Shown: positions 45,095 to 53,748 of the stretch, piece after piece
Position numbering within the stretch: the stretch's first letter is position 1
Layout: each line of letters begins with the position of its first letter
DNA from: [Clostridium] scindens ATCC 35704
Lineage (GTDB): Bacteria > Bacillota > Clostridia > Lachnospirales > Lachnospiraceae
DNA: 64,000 bases
Reading direction: 5' to 3'
Assembly (NCBI RefSeq): GCF_004295125.1
Contig: NZ_CP036170.1
Coordinates: 2,668,501 to 2,732,500, forward strand
Notes under the pieces: generated by a model
What the model saw: the letters and a program-made list of their open reading frames with translations, nothing else
Database searches by the model: none
What the model was told of the DNA's origin: nothing
Program-made: the position numbers and the translations under genes

Positions 45095-46378
45095 GTGAGA
45101 ACAGGCAGTATTCTGGGGTATGACCTGAATGAAAAGCATTGTCAGATCAGTTATTACGATGAGACCAAAGACGAGCCGGAGACATTGGAAGTAGCCGTAG
45201 ACAATTATCAGATTCCTCTGATGCTGGGATACTATAAAGACCACTGGGTCTACGGGAAAGAAGCCAAACGGCTGGCGGCCATCAATGAAGGCTGCACCGT
45301 AGCGGACCTGTTTGGCAAGGCGGTAAGGCAGGAAAAAGTGAGGGTAGGAGCCAAGACCCATGACGCGGTGTGGCTTCTGGCCAAATTCGTAAGTCTTACG
45401 CTGGAAAAATTCAAAGAGATCGCATTCATCACCTTTTCGGTGCCTTTTACCAACATTGACATGTCGAAGATGCTGAAAGGAATCGGGCATCATCTGGGCG
45501 TGCCAAAGGAGTACGTGTATGTGCAGGATTATAAAGAAAGTTTCTGCCAGTATATGTTCTACCAGCCCAAGGAACTGTGGCAGTATGAGTCTGCCCTGTT
45601 CTACTGTGATGCCCAGGAGATCCGGGCGTATATGCTCAGAAAACTGAACACCATCAGCGGACGGGGAAACGATATGTTCGTAACCGTCGACGAAGTGGCA
45701 AATGCTCATATGAAAGAACTGGCAGCCATCTATCCGGTGCTGAATGTGGACAAGGCAAAGGATGCGGATGAAAGGTTCAAGGGCTTCATCCAGAGCGTGT
45801 TTGAAAAGAAGGTGGTATCTTCTGTGTATCTTACGGGGGAAGGGTTCGAGAATAACTGGTATCCCAATTCCCTGAAGGTGCTGTGCAATGGCCGGAGGGC
45901 ATTTCTTGGCAACAACCTGTACAGCAGGGGGGCCTGCTATACATCCATGCGTAAATGCAAGGATTATGATGAGGGGCCTGTATACCTGGACGATACAAAG
46001 ATGACGGAGCAGATCTGCCTGCGCATGCGGGTGAACGGGCAGGAAGGATGGCATCCCATTGTCGCCTGGGGAACGCACTGGTACGAGGCGGACGGGCAAT
46101 GGGAAGTGATTCTGGAGGATACGTCCGACATCGAGATCCATGTGGAGACGCTGGCAGGCGAAGAACTTCAAGTGGAGACCATATCTTTAAAAGGTCTGCC
46201 GGAGCGGCGGGACTATTCCCTGCGCCTTCAGATAGAAGCGCTGTTTATGGATGAGCGTACCTGCAAACTGACGTTCAAGGATGTAGGGTTCGGAGAGTTC
46301 TATCCTCCGACAGGATTTCAGGTGGAAAAGGTATTACATTTAGGAGGAATCAATGGGCAGTTTAATTCTATGTCATAA
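45095..46378 (+). CDS. DUF5716-family Hsp70/actin-like protein
   Basis: A 427-residue protein. The N-terminus ILGYDLNEKHCQISYYD resembles the phosphate-1 loop of Hsp70/actin (ASKHA) ATPases, and VYLTGEGFENNWYPNSLK followed by FLGNNLYSRGACYTSM resembles their adenosine-binding region, although the usual GGG is changed. From about residue 310 on, a beta-rich tail (VNGQEGWHPIVAWGTHWYEA...) sits where Hsp70 has its substrate-binding domain. I infer a divergent chaperone-like ATPase. GTG 45095 lies 8 bases after AGGAGG; ATG 45089 is too close to it. It follows the DUF5717 gene by 18 bases and overlaps the next gene by 26. Confidence 0.7.
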   Translation: MRTGSILGYDLNEKHCQISYYDETKDEPETLEVAVDNYQIPLMLGYYKDHWVYGKEAKRLAAINEGCTVADLFGKAVRQEKVRVGAKTHDAVWLLAKFVSLTLEKFKEIAFITFSVPFTNIDMSKMLKGIGHHLGVPKEYVYVQDYKESFCQYMFYQPKELWQYESALFYCDAQEIRAYMLRKLNTISGRGNDMFVTVDEVANAHMKELAAIYPVLNVDKAKDADERFKGFIQSVFEKKVVSSVYLTGEGFENNWYPNSLKVLCNGRRAFLGNNLYSRGACYTSMRKCKDYDEGPVYLDDTKMTEQICLRMRVNGQEGWHPIVAWGTHWYEADGQWEVILEDTSDIEIHVETLAGEELQVETISLKGLPERRDYSLRLQIEALFMDERTCKLTFKDVGFGEFYPPTGFQVEKVLHLGGINGQFNSMS

Positions 46379-47135
46379 GAAGCGCGCCAAACAACCCTAT
46401 GAGATATCCAGGGTTCATATGAGAATATATACGATAGAGGAATTATGTTACTATATCTGCAATAACCTCTATCTTATTGATTATACGATTATAAACAGAC
46501 AGTTGTGCGACTGGATCGGAGATGAACTGGAACTTTCCGGACTTGCGGAGACGCTGCGGGAAGAATTGCGTCAGAACTGCTCCATGGAGCAGTTCGTGCT
46601 GACCATATTGAAGGAATCTACCATATATGCAGCCGCAGACATCAACCGGATCCAGAATATTCTGGAACATCTGCAGAATCAGAAGGATGTGGAGAGGACG
46701 AAGTATAAGGCAGACAGCCTGCAGGGCAGCGGCGAGTATGAGACTGCTATACTGGTGTACCAGTCCATCATCAACAAAGAATGGGATGACTCTGTGGAAA
46801 AGACTTTCTATGGGCATGTGTATGCCTGCCTTGGAGCAGCCTATGGACACCTGTTCCTGTATGAAGAGGCGGCCCGCATGTATCAGGAAGCCTACCGCAT
46901 CTGCGAGGAGCCGGATATGCTCAAAGCCTATCTCTACTGCTGTTTCAGGGTACTGCCCGAGGCACAGTATGTGAAGATGCTTTCCGGCAATCCCATCTAT
47001 CTGAGCATGGATTCGGTCCTGCGCGAAGAGATCAAGAAGGCGCGCCAGGAAGTGGATATCGACATGCCGGAAGAACAGTTCCTGAAATGGAAAAAGCAGT
47101 ATCGCAGGATTGACAAAAGCCGGGGAATATGCTAA
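46353..47135 (+). CDS. TPR-like helical protein, third gene of the DUF5717 operon
   Basis: A 260-residue soluble protein with no named family that I recognise. Residues about 115-205 look like two to three tetratricopeptide-like helix pairs (KADSLQGSGEYETAILVYQS, ACLGAAYGHLFLYEEAARMY), a typical adaptor fold for Hsp70-class partners. The N-terminal part is helical with TIEELCYYICNNLYLIDYTI. ATG 46353 follows AGGAGG at 46341-46346 inside the DUF5716 gene, so translation is coupled; ATG 46419 is a weaker alternative. It probably acts with the two preceding proteins. Confidence 0.7.
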   Translation: MGSLILCHKKRAKQPYEISRVHMRIYTIEELCYYICNNLYLIDYTIINRQLCDWIGDELELSGLAETLREELRQNCSMEQFVLTILKESTIYAAADINRIQNILEHLQNQKDVERTKYKADSLQGSGEYETAILVYQSIINKEWDDSVEKTFYGHVYACLGAAYGHLFLYEEAARMYQEAYRICEEPDMLKAYLYCCFRVLPEAQYVKMLSGNPIYLSMDSVLREEIKKARQEVDIDMPEEQFLKWKKQYRRIDKSRGIC

Positions 47136-47236
47136 TATAACAGAACAATTTAGCGTGGTAAAGTAATCAATTGATAACATGATAAAAGAGTGCAGTGATT
47201 GCGATTCCACAATACTGTAATGCAGGAGGAAAAGGT

Positions 47237-48088
47237 ATGAAGAAGAGAGCAACATTGCTGCTTGCCCTTGCCATGCTGGCGACAACGGTCCTGGCAGGCT
47301 GCGGCAGCAAGGAAGACAAGAGTGCAGACAACAAGAAGGAAGATAAGAAGGAGGCAAAGGTCGAAAACGATGACGAGACATTGATCGTGGGATTCGATGC
47401 TTCCTTCCCGCCATATGGATATAAGGATGACGATGGCGAATATGTCGGATTTGACCTGGAACTTGCACAGGAAGTATGCGACAGAAACGACTGGAAGCTT
47501 GTAAAGCAGCCGATTGACTGGGATGCCAAGGATATGGAGATTGACTCCGGAACCATCGACTGTATCTGGAACGGTTTCACCATGAACGGACGCGAGGACG
47601 AGTATACCTGGTCAGATCCATATATCGACAACAAGCAGGTGATCGTCGTTGCAACAGATTCCGGTATCAATAGTTTTGATGACCTCTCTGGAAAACTGGT
47701 AGAGACCCAGGCGGATTCATCCGCATTGGCAGCCCTCCAGGGAGACCAGAAGGAACTGGCGGGTACATTTGGAAGCCTGACAGAGATTGCGGAATACAAT
47801 ACAGCGTTCATGGATCTGGAATCCGGCGCGTGCGATGCGATCGCAATGGATATCGGCGTTGCATACTACCAGATTAATTCCAGAAAGAATCCGGATGATT
47901 ACAAGGTGCTTGACGAAGAGATCTCTTCTGAGCAGTATGCTGTAGGATTCAAACTTGGGAATGAAGAATTGAGAGACAAAGTCCAGGCTACATTGGATGA
48001 GATGGCGGAAGACGGAACGGTTGCAAAGATTGCAGAGAAGTATGAAGATTTTGGCGTGCCAGGATCCCTCTGCATCGGAAAGAAATAG
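47237..48088 (+). CDS. Amino-acid ABC transporter substrate-binding lipoprotein
   Basis: A 283-residue family 3 solute-binding protein. Signal peptide with lipobox LAGC (Cys22), a Lys/Glu/Asp-rich linker, then VGFDASFPPYGYKDDDGEYV, GFDLELAQEVCDR, DCIWNGFTMNGRE and DAIAMDIGVAYY. These are hallmarks of polar amino-acid binding proteins (His/Gln/cystine group). AGGAGGAAAAGG precedes ATG 47237. It heads a three-gene importer; a strong hairpin after its stop would favour excess binding protein over channel subunits. The exact amino acid cannot be told. Confidence 0.92.
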   Translation: MKKRATLLLALAMLATTVLAGCGSKEDKSADNKKEDKKEAKVENDDETLIVGFDASFPPYGYKDDDGEYVGFDLELAQEVCDRNDWKLVKQPIDWDAKDMEIDSGTIDCIWNGFTMNGREDEYTWSDPYIDNKQVIVVATDSGINSFDDLSGKLVETQADSSALAALQGDQKELAGTFGSLTEIAEYNTAFMDLESGACDAIAMDIGVAYYQINSRKNPDDYKVLDEEISSEQYAVGFKLGNEELRDKVQATLDEMAEDGTVAKIAEKYEDFGVPGSLCIGKK

Positions 48089-48108
48089 TAAATACGTGAA
48101 TGACTGGC

Positions 48109-48142
48109 AGGGGTCAGCCCCAGATATAAGGGACTGGCTCCT
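48109..48142 (+). repeat. Intercistronic hairpin between binding protein and permease
   Basis: AGGGGTCAGCCCC (48109-48121) pairs, with G-U pairs and one C-A mismatch, with GGGACTGGCTCCT (48130-48142). A T-rich tract (TCTTTT) appears only about 10 bases later, so it looks like a partial attenuator or an mRNA-stabilising hairpin. Confidence 0.65.
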
Positions 48143-48177
48143 TTGCCGCGTCTTTTGAGAAGTTGGAGGAAAACCTG

Positions 48178-48828
48178 ATGGATTTTGGAACGCTTATTAG
48201 AGAGTTGAGCGGCGGAATGCTGATATCGATTGAAATATTTGTGCTGACGCTGGTATTTTCATTGCCTCTTGGCCTGGCGGTGGCATTTGGAAGGATGTCG
48301 AAGATCAAGCCGGTCCAATGGCTCGCTAAGATATACATATCAATTATGAGAGGGACGCCGCTGATGCTGCAGCTGATGGTCGTTTATTTTGGGCCGTACT
48401 ATATTTTCGGAATCCGAATTTCCAGCACCTATCGCATGACTGCCGTGCTGATTGGATTTGCGATCAACTATGCCGCTTACTTTGCGGAAATATACCGGGG
48501 CGGCATCGAGTCCATGTCCGTGGGACAGTATGAGGCGGCAAAAGTGCTGGGATATTCCAGGCCTCAGACCTTCTTCTGCATCATCTTTCCCCAGGTAATC
48601 AAGAGAATACTGCCGTCCGTGACGAACGAGGTTATCACGCTTGTCAAGGATACTTCTCTTGCGTTCGTGCTGGCAGTGGCCGAGATGTTTACGATCGCGA
48701 AGCAGATTGCGGCCGCGCAGACTTCCATGGTGCCATTTGTAGCCGCGGGAATCTTCTATTATGTATTTAACCTGATTGTAGCAGTCGTTATGGAAGCGCT
48801 GGAAAAGAAATTGAATTACTATCGTTAG
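48178..48828 (+). CDS. Amino-acid ABC transporter permease
   Basis: A 216-residue membrane protein of the HisM/GlnP type with about five spans, [18 protein letters not shown] and the EAA loop [25 protein letters not shown] 48178 follows TTGGAGG; family length is standard. It is followed by the ATPase gene after 11 bases. Confidence 0.93.
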   Translation: MDFGTLIRELSGGMLISIEIFVLTLVFSLPLGLAVAFGRMSKIKPVQWLAKIYISIMRGTPLMLQLMVVYFGPYYIFGIRISSTYRMTAVLIGFAINYAAYFAEIYRGGIESMSVGQYEAAKVLGYSRPQTFFCIIFPQVIKRILPSVTNEVITLVKDTSLAFVLAVAEMFTIAKQIAAAQTSMVPFVAAGIFYYVFNLIVAVVMEALEKKLNYYR

Positions 48829-48839
48829 GAGGACATGCC

Positions 48840-49526
48840 ATGAGCTTGTTAGAGATGAAAAATATAAAAAAGAGCTTTAACGGAGTGGAAGTGCTCAAAG
48901 ACATTTCCCTTACGGTAGAAAAGGGGGAGGTGCTGGGAATCATAGGGCCTTCCGGCTCTGGAAAGTCTACGCTGCTTCGGTGTGCCACGAACCTGGAGAC
49001 GCCGGACGCAGGCGAGATTCATTATGAAGGGACGTTTGGCCTGGTATTCCAGAGTTTTAATCTGTTCCCTCATTATTCCGTTATAAGAAATATCACGGAT
49101 GCCCCTATTCGCGTACAGAAACGTAAAAAAGAGGAAGTCTATAAAGAGGCCAGGGAACTATTGACCAAGATGGGGCTGTCGGACAAGGAGGATACCTATC
49201 CGTACCAGCTCTCGGGAGGCCAGCAGCAGAGGGTATCCATAGCAAGGGCCCTTGCGATGAACCCGGACATCCTGTTCTTTGACGAGCCTACGTCGGCCCT
49301 GGATCCGGAACTTACAGGAGAGATCCTTAAGGTAATCAAGGATCTTGCGGCAGAGCATATGACTATGGTGATCGTTACGCACGAGATGAATTTTGCGCGG
49401 AACGTATCGGATCATATCATTTTCATGGACAATGGATACATTGCCGTCCAGGGAACCCCGGATGATGTTTTTGGCTCTTCCAATGAAAGAATGCAGGAGT
49501 TCTTAGGAAAATTTGGTGATAATTAA
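48840..49526 (+). CDS. Amino-acid ABC transporter ATP-binding protein
   Basis: A 228-residue GlnQ/HisP-type ATPase: Walker [11 protein letters not shown]-loop [16 protein letters not shown], signature [15 protein letters not shown], Walker [15 protein letters not shown] and the switch [10 protein letters not shown]. It is about a dozen residues shorter than most homologues because the loop between Walker A and the Q-loop is shortened ([18 protein letters not shown]). AGGAGG precedes ATG 48840. It energises the preceding permease. Confidence 0.93.
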   Translation: MSLLEMKNIKKSFNGVEVLKDISLTVEKGEVLGIIGPSGSGKSTLLRCATNLETPDAGEIHYEGTFGLVFQSFNLFPHYSVIRNITDAPIRVQKRKKEEVYKEARELLTKMGLSDKEDTYPYQLSGGQQQRVSIARALAMNPDILFFDEPTSALDPELTGEILKVIKDLAAEHMTMVIVTHEMNFARNVSDHIIFMDNGYIAVQGTPDDVFGSSNERMQEFLGKFGDN

Positions 49527-49529
49527 TAA

Positions 49530-49559
49530 AAGGCAGAATATTGCTTTTCCATCTGCCTT
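49530..49559 (+). terminator. Weak intrinsic terminator after the amino-acid ABC genes
   Basis: AAGGCAGA (49530-49537) and TCTGCCTT (49552-49559) pair around a 14-base T-rich loop. It lacks a strong T-run and overlaps the purC promoter. Confidence 0.5.
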
Positions 49560-49569
49560 GTATTATACT
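49541..49569 (+). promoter_or_regulatory. Promoter of purC-purF-purB
   Basis: TTGCTT (49541-49546), 17 bases, TATACT (49564-49569); about 70 bases of leader precede the purC ATG. The leader has a short TGCAC/GTGCA inverted repeat but no purine riboswitch that I can recognise. Confidence 0.55.
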
Positions 49570-49639
49570 AATACGTGCACAACGTGTCCGACAGACGTGC
49601 AAACCAGATGATAAAATTGAGAAAAGGATGGGTGTTATC

Positions 49640-50347
49640 ATGCAGAAATTAGAACAATTGTATGAAGGCAAGGCAAAAAAGGTCTTTAAGACAGATGATC
49701 CGGATATTGTAATTGTAGATTATAAGGATGATGCCACAGCATTTAATGGCGAGAAAAAAGGAACGATTGTTGGAAAAGGCGTAATCAACAACCGCATGAC
49801 AAACTACATTTTCCAGGTCCTGGAAAAAGAAGGCGTTCCTACACATTATGTAGAAGAATTAAGCGACAGGGAAACTGCCGTAAAGAAAGTGGAGATCGTG
49901 CCATTGGAAGTGATCGTGCGTAATGTGGCTGCAGGAAGTTTTTCCAAGAGGCTGGGCATTGAAGAAGGAACAAAATTGCTGGCACCTACGCTTGAGTTCA
50001 GTTATAAGGATGATGACTTGGGAGATCCATTGATTAATGACTATATGGCAATCGCGATCGGCGCATCTACAAGGGAAGAGATTGAAAAGATTACAGAATA
50101 CACCTTTAAGGTGAATGAAGTCCTGAAGAAGTTCTTTGCCGATGCAGGAATCGAGTTGATCGACTTTAAGATCGAGTTTGGCAGATTCCACGGCAATGTT
50201 ATTCTTGCAGACGAGATATCTCCGGATACATGCAGACTGTGGGACATCAATACCCATGAGAAGCTGGATAAGGACCGTTTCCGCAGGGATATGGGGAATG
50301 TAGAGGACGCGTATCAGGAAGTATTCAGGAGAATCGGCATAAAGTAA
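49640..50347 (+). CDS. purC: Phosphoribosylaminoimidazole-succinocarboxamide synthase
   Basis: A 235-residue SAICAR synthetase of purine synthesis: [10 protein letters not shown] at the N-terminus, [33 protein letters not shown] and the C-terminal [14 protein letters not shown] block. ATG 49640 follows AAAAGGATGGG; the in-frame extension upstream contains the promoter. First gene of a purC-purF-purB set. Confidence 0.96.
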   Translation: MQKLEQLYEGKAKKVFKTDDPDIVIVDYKDDATAFNGEKKGTIVGKGVINNRMTNYIFQVLEKEGVPTHYVEELSDRETAVKKVEIVPLEVIVRNVAAGSFSKRLGIEEGTKLLAPTLEFSYKDDDLGDPLINDYMAIAIGASTREEIEKITEYTFKVNEVLKKFFADAGIELIDFKIEFGRFHGNVILADEISPDTCRLWDINTHEKLDKDRFRRDMGNVEDAYQEVFRRIGIK

Positions 50348-50359
50348 GGAGTTGCATTC

Positions 50360-51787
50360 ATGAACAAATTGGAGAAAGTGACAACCGGTTTGGGAGAAGA
50401 ATGCGGCGTATTTGGAGCCTATGATATGGATGGGGGCGATGTAGCCCCGTCCGTATACTATGGGCTTTTTGCGTTGCAGCACAGAGGACAGGAAAGCTGT
50501 GGTATTGCAGTGACGGATACCTATGGCGAGCGCAAGGTACATTTTAAGAAGGGCCTTGGACTGGTCAACGAAGTCTTCGATGAAGAATCCCTTCAGACCT
50601 TAAAAGGCAACCTCGGGGTGGGACATGTCCGTTATTCCACTGCCGGGGGCTCCAAAGTTGAAAATGCTATGCCGCTGGTTATCAATTATGTAAAAGGAAC
50701 GCTGGCAATCGCACACAACGGCAATCTGACCAATGCCATCGAGCTGCGCAGAGAACTGGAATATACGGGGGCGATCTTTCAGACGACTATTGACTCGGAA
50801 GTGATCGCCTATCACATCGCAAGAGAGCGCCTGAACGTATCGATGGCTGAAGAGGCTGTCAAAAGAGCTATGGGCAAGATTAAAGGCGCTTATGCGCTGG
50901 TGGTAAGTTCGCCCCGCAAAATGATCGGAGCCAGGGATCCATTTGGCCTGAAGCCGCTGTGTATCGGAAAGGAGGGAAATACGTATTTCCTCGCTTCTGA
51001 GAGTTGCGCGATCGCGGCGGTGGGCGCGGAATTTGTCAGGGATGTAGAGCCAGGCGAGATTGTGACGATTACAAAGGATGGCATACATTCTGATCTGTCA
51101 ATGGCCATTGCGCCGCAGAACCAAGCAAGATGTATCTTTGAATATATCTATTTTGCCAGGACGGACAGTACGATTGACAAGGTAAACGTGTACCATTCCA
51201 GGATTATTGCGGGAAAAGCGCTTGCGCAGTCCTATCCAGTCGACGCGGATCTGGTGGTGGGCGTGCCGGATTCGGGTCTGGTAGCTGCAAAGGGATATTC
51301 AGAACAGTCGGGCATTCCCTACGGAATGGCCTTTCACAAGAACAGCTATGTGGGAAGAACGTTCATCAAGCCCAAGCAGAGCCAGCGGGAAAGCAGCGTA
51401 AAGATCAAACTGAATGTAATTGAAGAAGTCGTAAGGGACAAGAGGATCGTCATGGTGGATGATTCCATCGTGCGGGGGACCACTTGTGCCAATATTATAA
51501 AGATGCTGAAAAGAGCAGGCGCGAAAGAAGTTCATGTGCGGATCAGTTCCCCGCCGTTTCTGTATCCTTGCTACTTCGGCACGGACGTACCATCCAATGA
51601 GCAGCTGATCGCCCATTCCCATACCACGGAGGAGATACGGGAACTGATAGGGGCAGATTCGCTGGGGTATATGAAGATTGATAAATTAAAGAATATGGTG
51701 GGCAGCCTGGGATACTGTGACGCCTGCTTTACCGGCAACTATCCCATGGAGGTTCCGGGCAGGGATATATCCCATGCTTTCGAGTAA
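50360..51787 (+). CDS. purF: Amidophosphoribosyltransferase
   Basis: A 475-residue enzyme for the first committed step of purine synthesis. Cys15 in EECGVFGAYD would become the N-terminal glutaminase nucleophile after removal of a 14-residue propeptide. C-terminal phosphoribosyltransferase domain has VMVDDSIVRGTT, and cysteines in PPFLYPCYFG and YCDACFTGNYP are typical of the iron-sulfur type PurF. It follows purC by 12 bases. Confidence 0.96.
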   Translation: MNKLEKVTTGLGEECGVFGAYDMDGGDVAPSVYYGLFALQHRGQESCGIAVTDTYGERKVHFKKGLGLVNEVFDEESLQTLKGNLGVGHVRYSTAGGSKVENAMPLVINYVKGTLAIAHNGNLTNAIELRRELEYTGAIFQTTIDSEVIAYHIARERLNVSMAEEAVKRAMGKIKGAYALVVSSPRKMIGARDPFGLKPLCIGKEGNTYFLASESCAIAAVGAEFVRDVEPGEIVTITKDGIHSDLSMAIAPQNQARCIFEYIYFARTDSTIDKVNVYHSRIIAGKALAQSYPVDADLVVGVPDSGLVAAKGYSEQSGIPYGMAFHKNSYVGRTFIKPKQSQRESSVKIKLNVIEEVVRDKRIVMVDDSIVRGTTCANIIKMLKRAGAKEVHVRISSPPFLYPCYFGTDVPSNEQLIAHSHTTEEIRELIGADSLGYMKIDKLKNMVGSLGYCDACFTGNYPMEVPGRDISHAFE

Positions 51788-51823
51788 CATGCCCGGCTTT
51801 CTATAAAAAAGATTAGGAGAACA

Positions 51824-53263
51824 ATGACGATGACAAATGACAGATACCAAAGCCCTCTTTCTGAGCGGTATGCAAGCAAGGAGATGCAGTACATCTTTTC
51901 CCCGGACAAGAAATTCCGCACCTGGAGAAGACTGTGGATCGCCCTTGCGCAGACAGAAAAAGAACTGGGCCTGCCAATTACGGATGAACAGATTGAAGAA
52001 TTGAAAGAACATGCAGATGATATCAATTACGATGTGGCAAAGGAAAGAGAGAAGATTGTCCGCCACGATGTAATGTCACACGTATATGCTTATGGACAGC
52101 AGTGCCCGAAAGCGAAAGGAATCATACACCTTGGGGCGACATCCTGCTATGTGGGCGACAATACGGATATGATTCTGATGTCTGAAGCCCTGGATATTGT
52201 CAGGAAGAAATTAGTAAATGTAATAGCAGAACTTGCAAAATTCGCAGATGAGTATAAGAATCTGCCAACGCTTGCGTTTACCCATTTCCAGCCGGCGCAG
52301 CCTACGACGGTAGGAAAGCGCGCTACCTTGTGGATGCAGGAATTCATGATGGATCTGGAAGATCTGGAATATGTAAAGGGAAGCCTGAAACTTCTGGGAT
52401 CAAAGGGAACTACCGGAACGCAGGCAAGTTTCCTGGAATTATTTGATGGGGACCAGGAAACGATTGATAAGATAGATTCGATGATCGCAGAGAAGATGGG
52501 ATTTGAGGCCTGCTATCCGGTATCCGGACAGACCTATTCCCGCAAAGTGGACACCAGAGTGCTCAACGTCCTTGCGGGAATTGCGGCCAGCGCCCACAAA
52601 TTCTCTAATGATATCCGCCTGCTTCAGCATTTGAAGGAAGTGGAAGAGCCGTTCGAAAAAACGCAGATTGGCTCATCCGCAATGGCATATAAGAGAAACC
52701 CTATGAGAAGCGAAAGAATCGCGTCGCTGTCACGCTATGTAATGGTGGACGCCCTGAATCCGGCAATCACATCCGCGACCCAGTGGTTCGAAAGAACCCT
52801 GGATGACTCCGCGAATAAGCGTCTCAGCGTGCCGGAAGGCTTCCTGGCTATTGACGGCATCCTTGACCTTTGCCTGAACGTGGTGGATGGCCTGGTAGTA
52901 TATCCGAAGGTGATTGAAAAGCGCCTGATGTCTGAACTTCCATTCATGGCGACAGAGAATATCATGATGGATGCAGTGAAGGCAGGAGGAGACAGACAGG
53001 AACTTCACGAAAGAATCCGCGAACTGTCCATGGAAGCGGGCAGGAATGTAAAAGAAAAGGGTCTGGATAACAATCTGCTGGAACTGATCGCTAAAGATCC
53101 GGCATTTAACTTAAGCGAAGAAGAATTGAAGAAGACTATGGATCCAACCAAGTATACGGGCCGCGCCTGTGTACAGGTAGAGGCATTCCTTAAGAATGTA
53201 GTAAATCCTATGCTGGAAGAGAACAAGGATTTGCTGGGAATGTCGGCAGAGATTAATGTGTAA
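51824..53263 (+). CDS. purB: Adenylosuccinate lyase
   Basis: A 479-residue fumarase/aspartase-superfamily lyase acting in IMP and AMP formation. Seen: NDRYQSPLSERYASKEM, HLGATSCYVGDNTD, THFQPAQPTTVGKR, and the superfamily signature SSAMAYKRNPMRSERI. ATG 51824 follows AGGAGA; ATG 51830 is also possible. It is followed by a 485-base spacer. Confidence 0.96.
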   Translation: MTMTNDRYQSPLSERYASKEMQYIFSPDKKFRTWRRLWIALAQTEKELGLPITDEQIEELKEHADDINYDVAKEREKIVRHDVMSHVYAYGQQCPKAKGIIHLGATSCYVGDNTDMILMSEALDIVRKKLVNVIAELAKFADEYKNLPTLAFTHFQPAQPTTVGKRATLWMQEFMMDLEDLEYVKGSLKLLGSKGTTGTQASFLELFDGDQETIDKIDSMIAEKMGFEACYPVSGQTYSRKVDTRVLNVLAGIAASAHKFSNDIRLLQHLKEVEEPFEKTQIGSSAMAYKRNPMRSERIASLSRYVMVDALNPAITSATQWFERTLDDSANKRLSVPEGFLAIDGILDLCLNVVDGLVVYPKVIEKRLMSELPFMATENIMMDAVKAGGDRQELHERIRELSMEAGRNVKEKGLDNNLLELIAKDPAFNLSEEELKKTMDPTKYTGRACVQVEAFLKNVVNPMLEENKDLLGMSAEINV

Positions 53264-53303
53264 GGGATTTTTGATGATGTAGGGTGTATGCTTTTTGCAG
53301 GAC

Positions 53304-53353
53304 GTCCGTCGTGGGAGGCGGGGAGGGGTTCCTCCCCGCCTCCCACGACGGAC
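53304..53353. repeat. 23-bp perfect inverted repeat after purB
   Basis: Arms 53304-53326 and 53331-53353 are exact reverse complements (core GTGGGAGGCGGGGAGG) around the four-base loop GGTT. It is far more GC-rich than its surroundings and has no T-run, so it would fold into an exceptionally stable hairpin but is not a classical terminator. Confidence 0.85.
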
Positions 53354-53748
53354 TGGCTCTGGCAGACCATTACGCTTCTGCATCATCGGGGAGAGAATCG
53401 TCAGCGAATTTCCGGAGATTTGCTGAGAAGAAATTCAGAAAGGGCTTCGACGATTACAGAAGAAAGACGTACCGTAACGCAGGCACTAGTATAGGATTTG
53501 CCAACGAGATCCCGCGAGCGCCGCCACAAAAATTCCCTCAAAAAATAATTGGAAGTTTTACACAAATTTCATATTTTAGCACAACGAAATTTCAATGTGA
53601 AATTGACACAATTGAAGAAATCTCACCAAAAATAATTATTCGTGCAGAATGGTATTGCAAAAATATTGACAATATTTTATCATAGACATATCAAATGATT
53701 CCAAGGAATCATCACTGAAATCTATGAGAGAAGGAGGGAACTATTAAC
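53354..53748 (+). other. Long spacer between purB and the AGCS gene
   Basis: The first part (to about 53530) is GC-rich with short open frames in several phases but nothing I recognise as coding. The second part is AT-rich and holds a candidate operator AATTTCA-ATG-TGAAATT (53588-53604), a promoter TTGACA (53666-53671), 17 bases, TATCAA (53689-53694), and an inverted repeat ATGATTCC-AA-GGAATCAT (53695-53712) at the expected start of transcription. GAAGGAGG precedes the symporter ATG. Confidence 0.5.

Noticed and set aside
44852-46171. A 439-codon minus-strand frame opposite the DUF5716 gene, and a 527-codon frame at 57058-58641 opposite grdB
   Set aside because: Both are low-quality shadows with skewed composition; the plus-strand genes have strong ribosome sites and conserved protein sequence.
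53284-53685. Open frames of 133 and 68 codons after purB
   Set aside because: They begin inside the 23-bp palindrome, show similar peptides on both strands because of it, and match no family I know.
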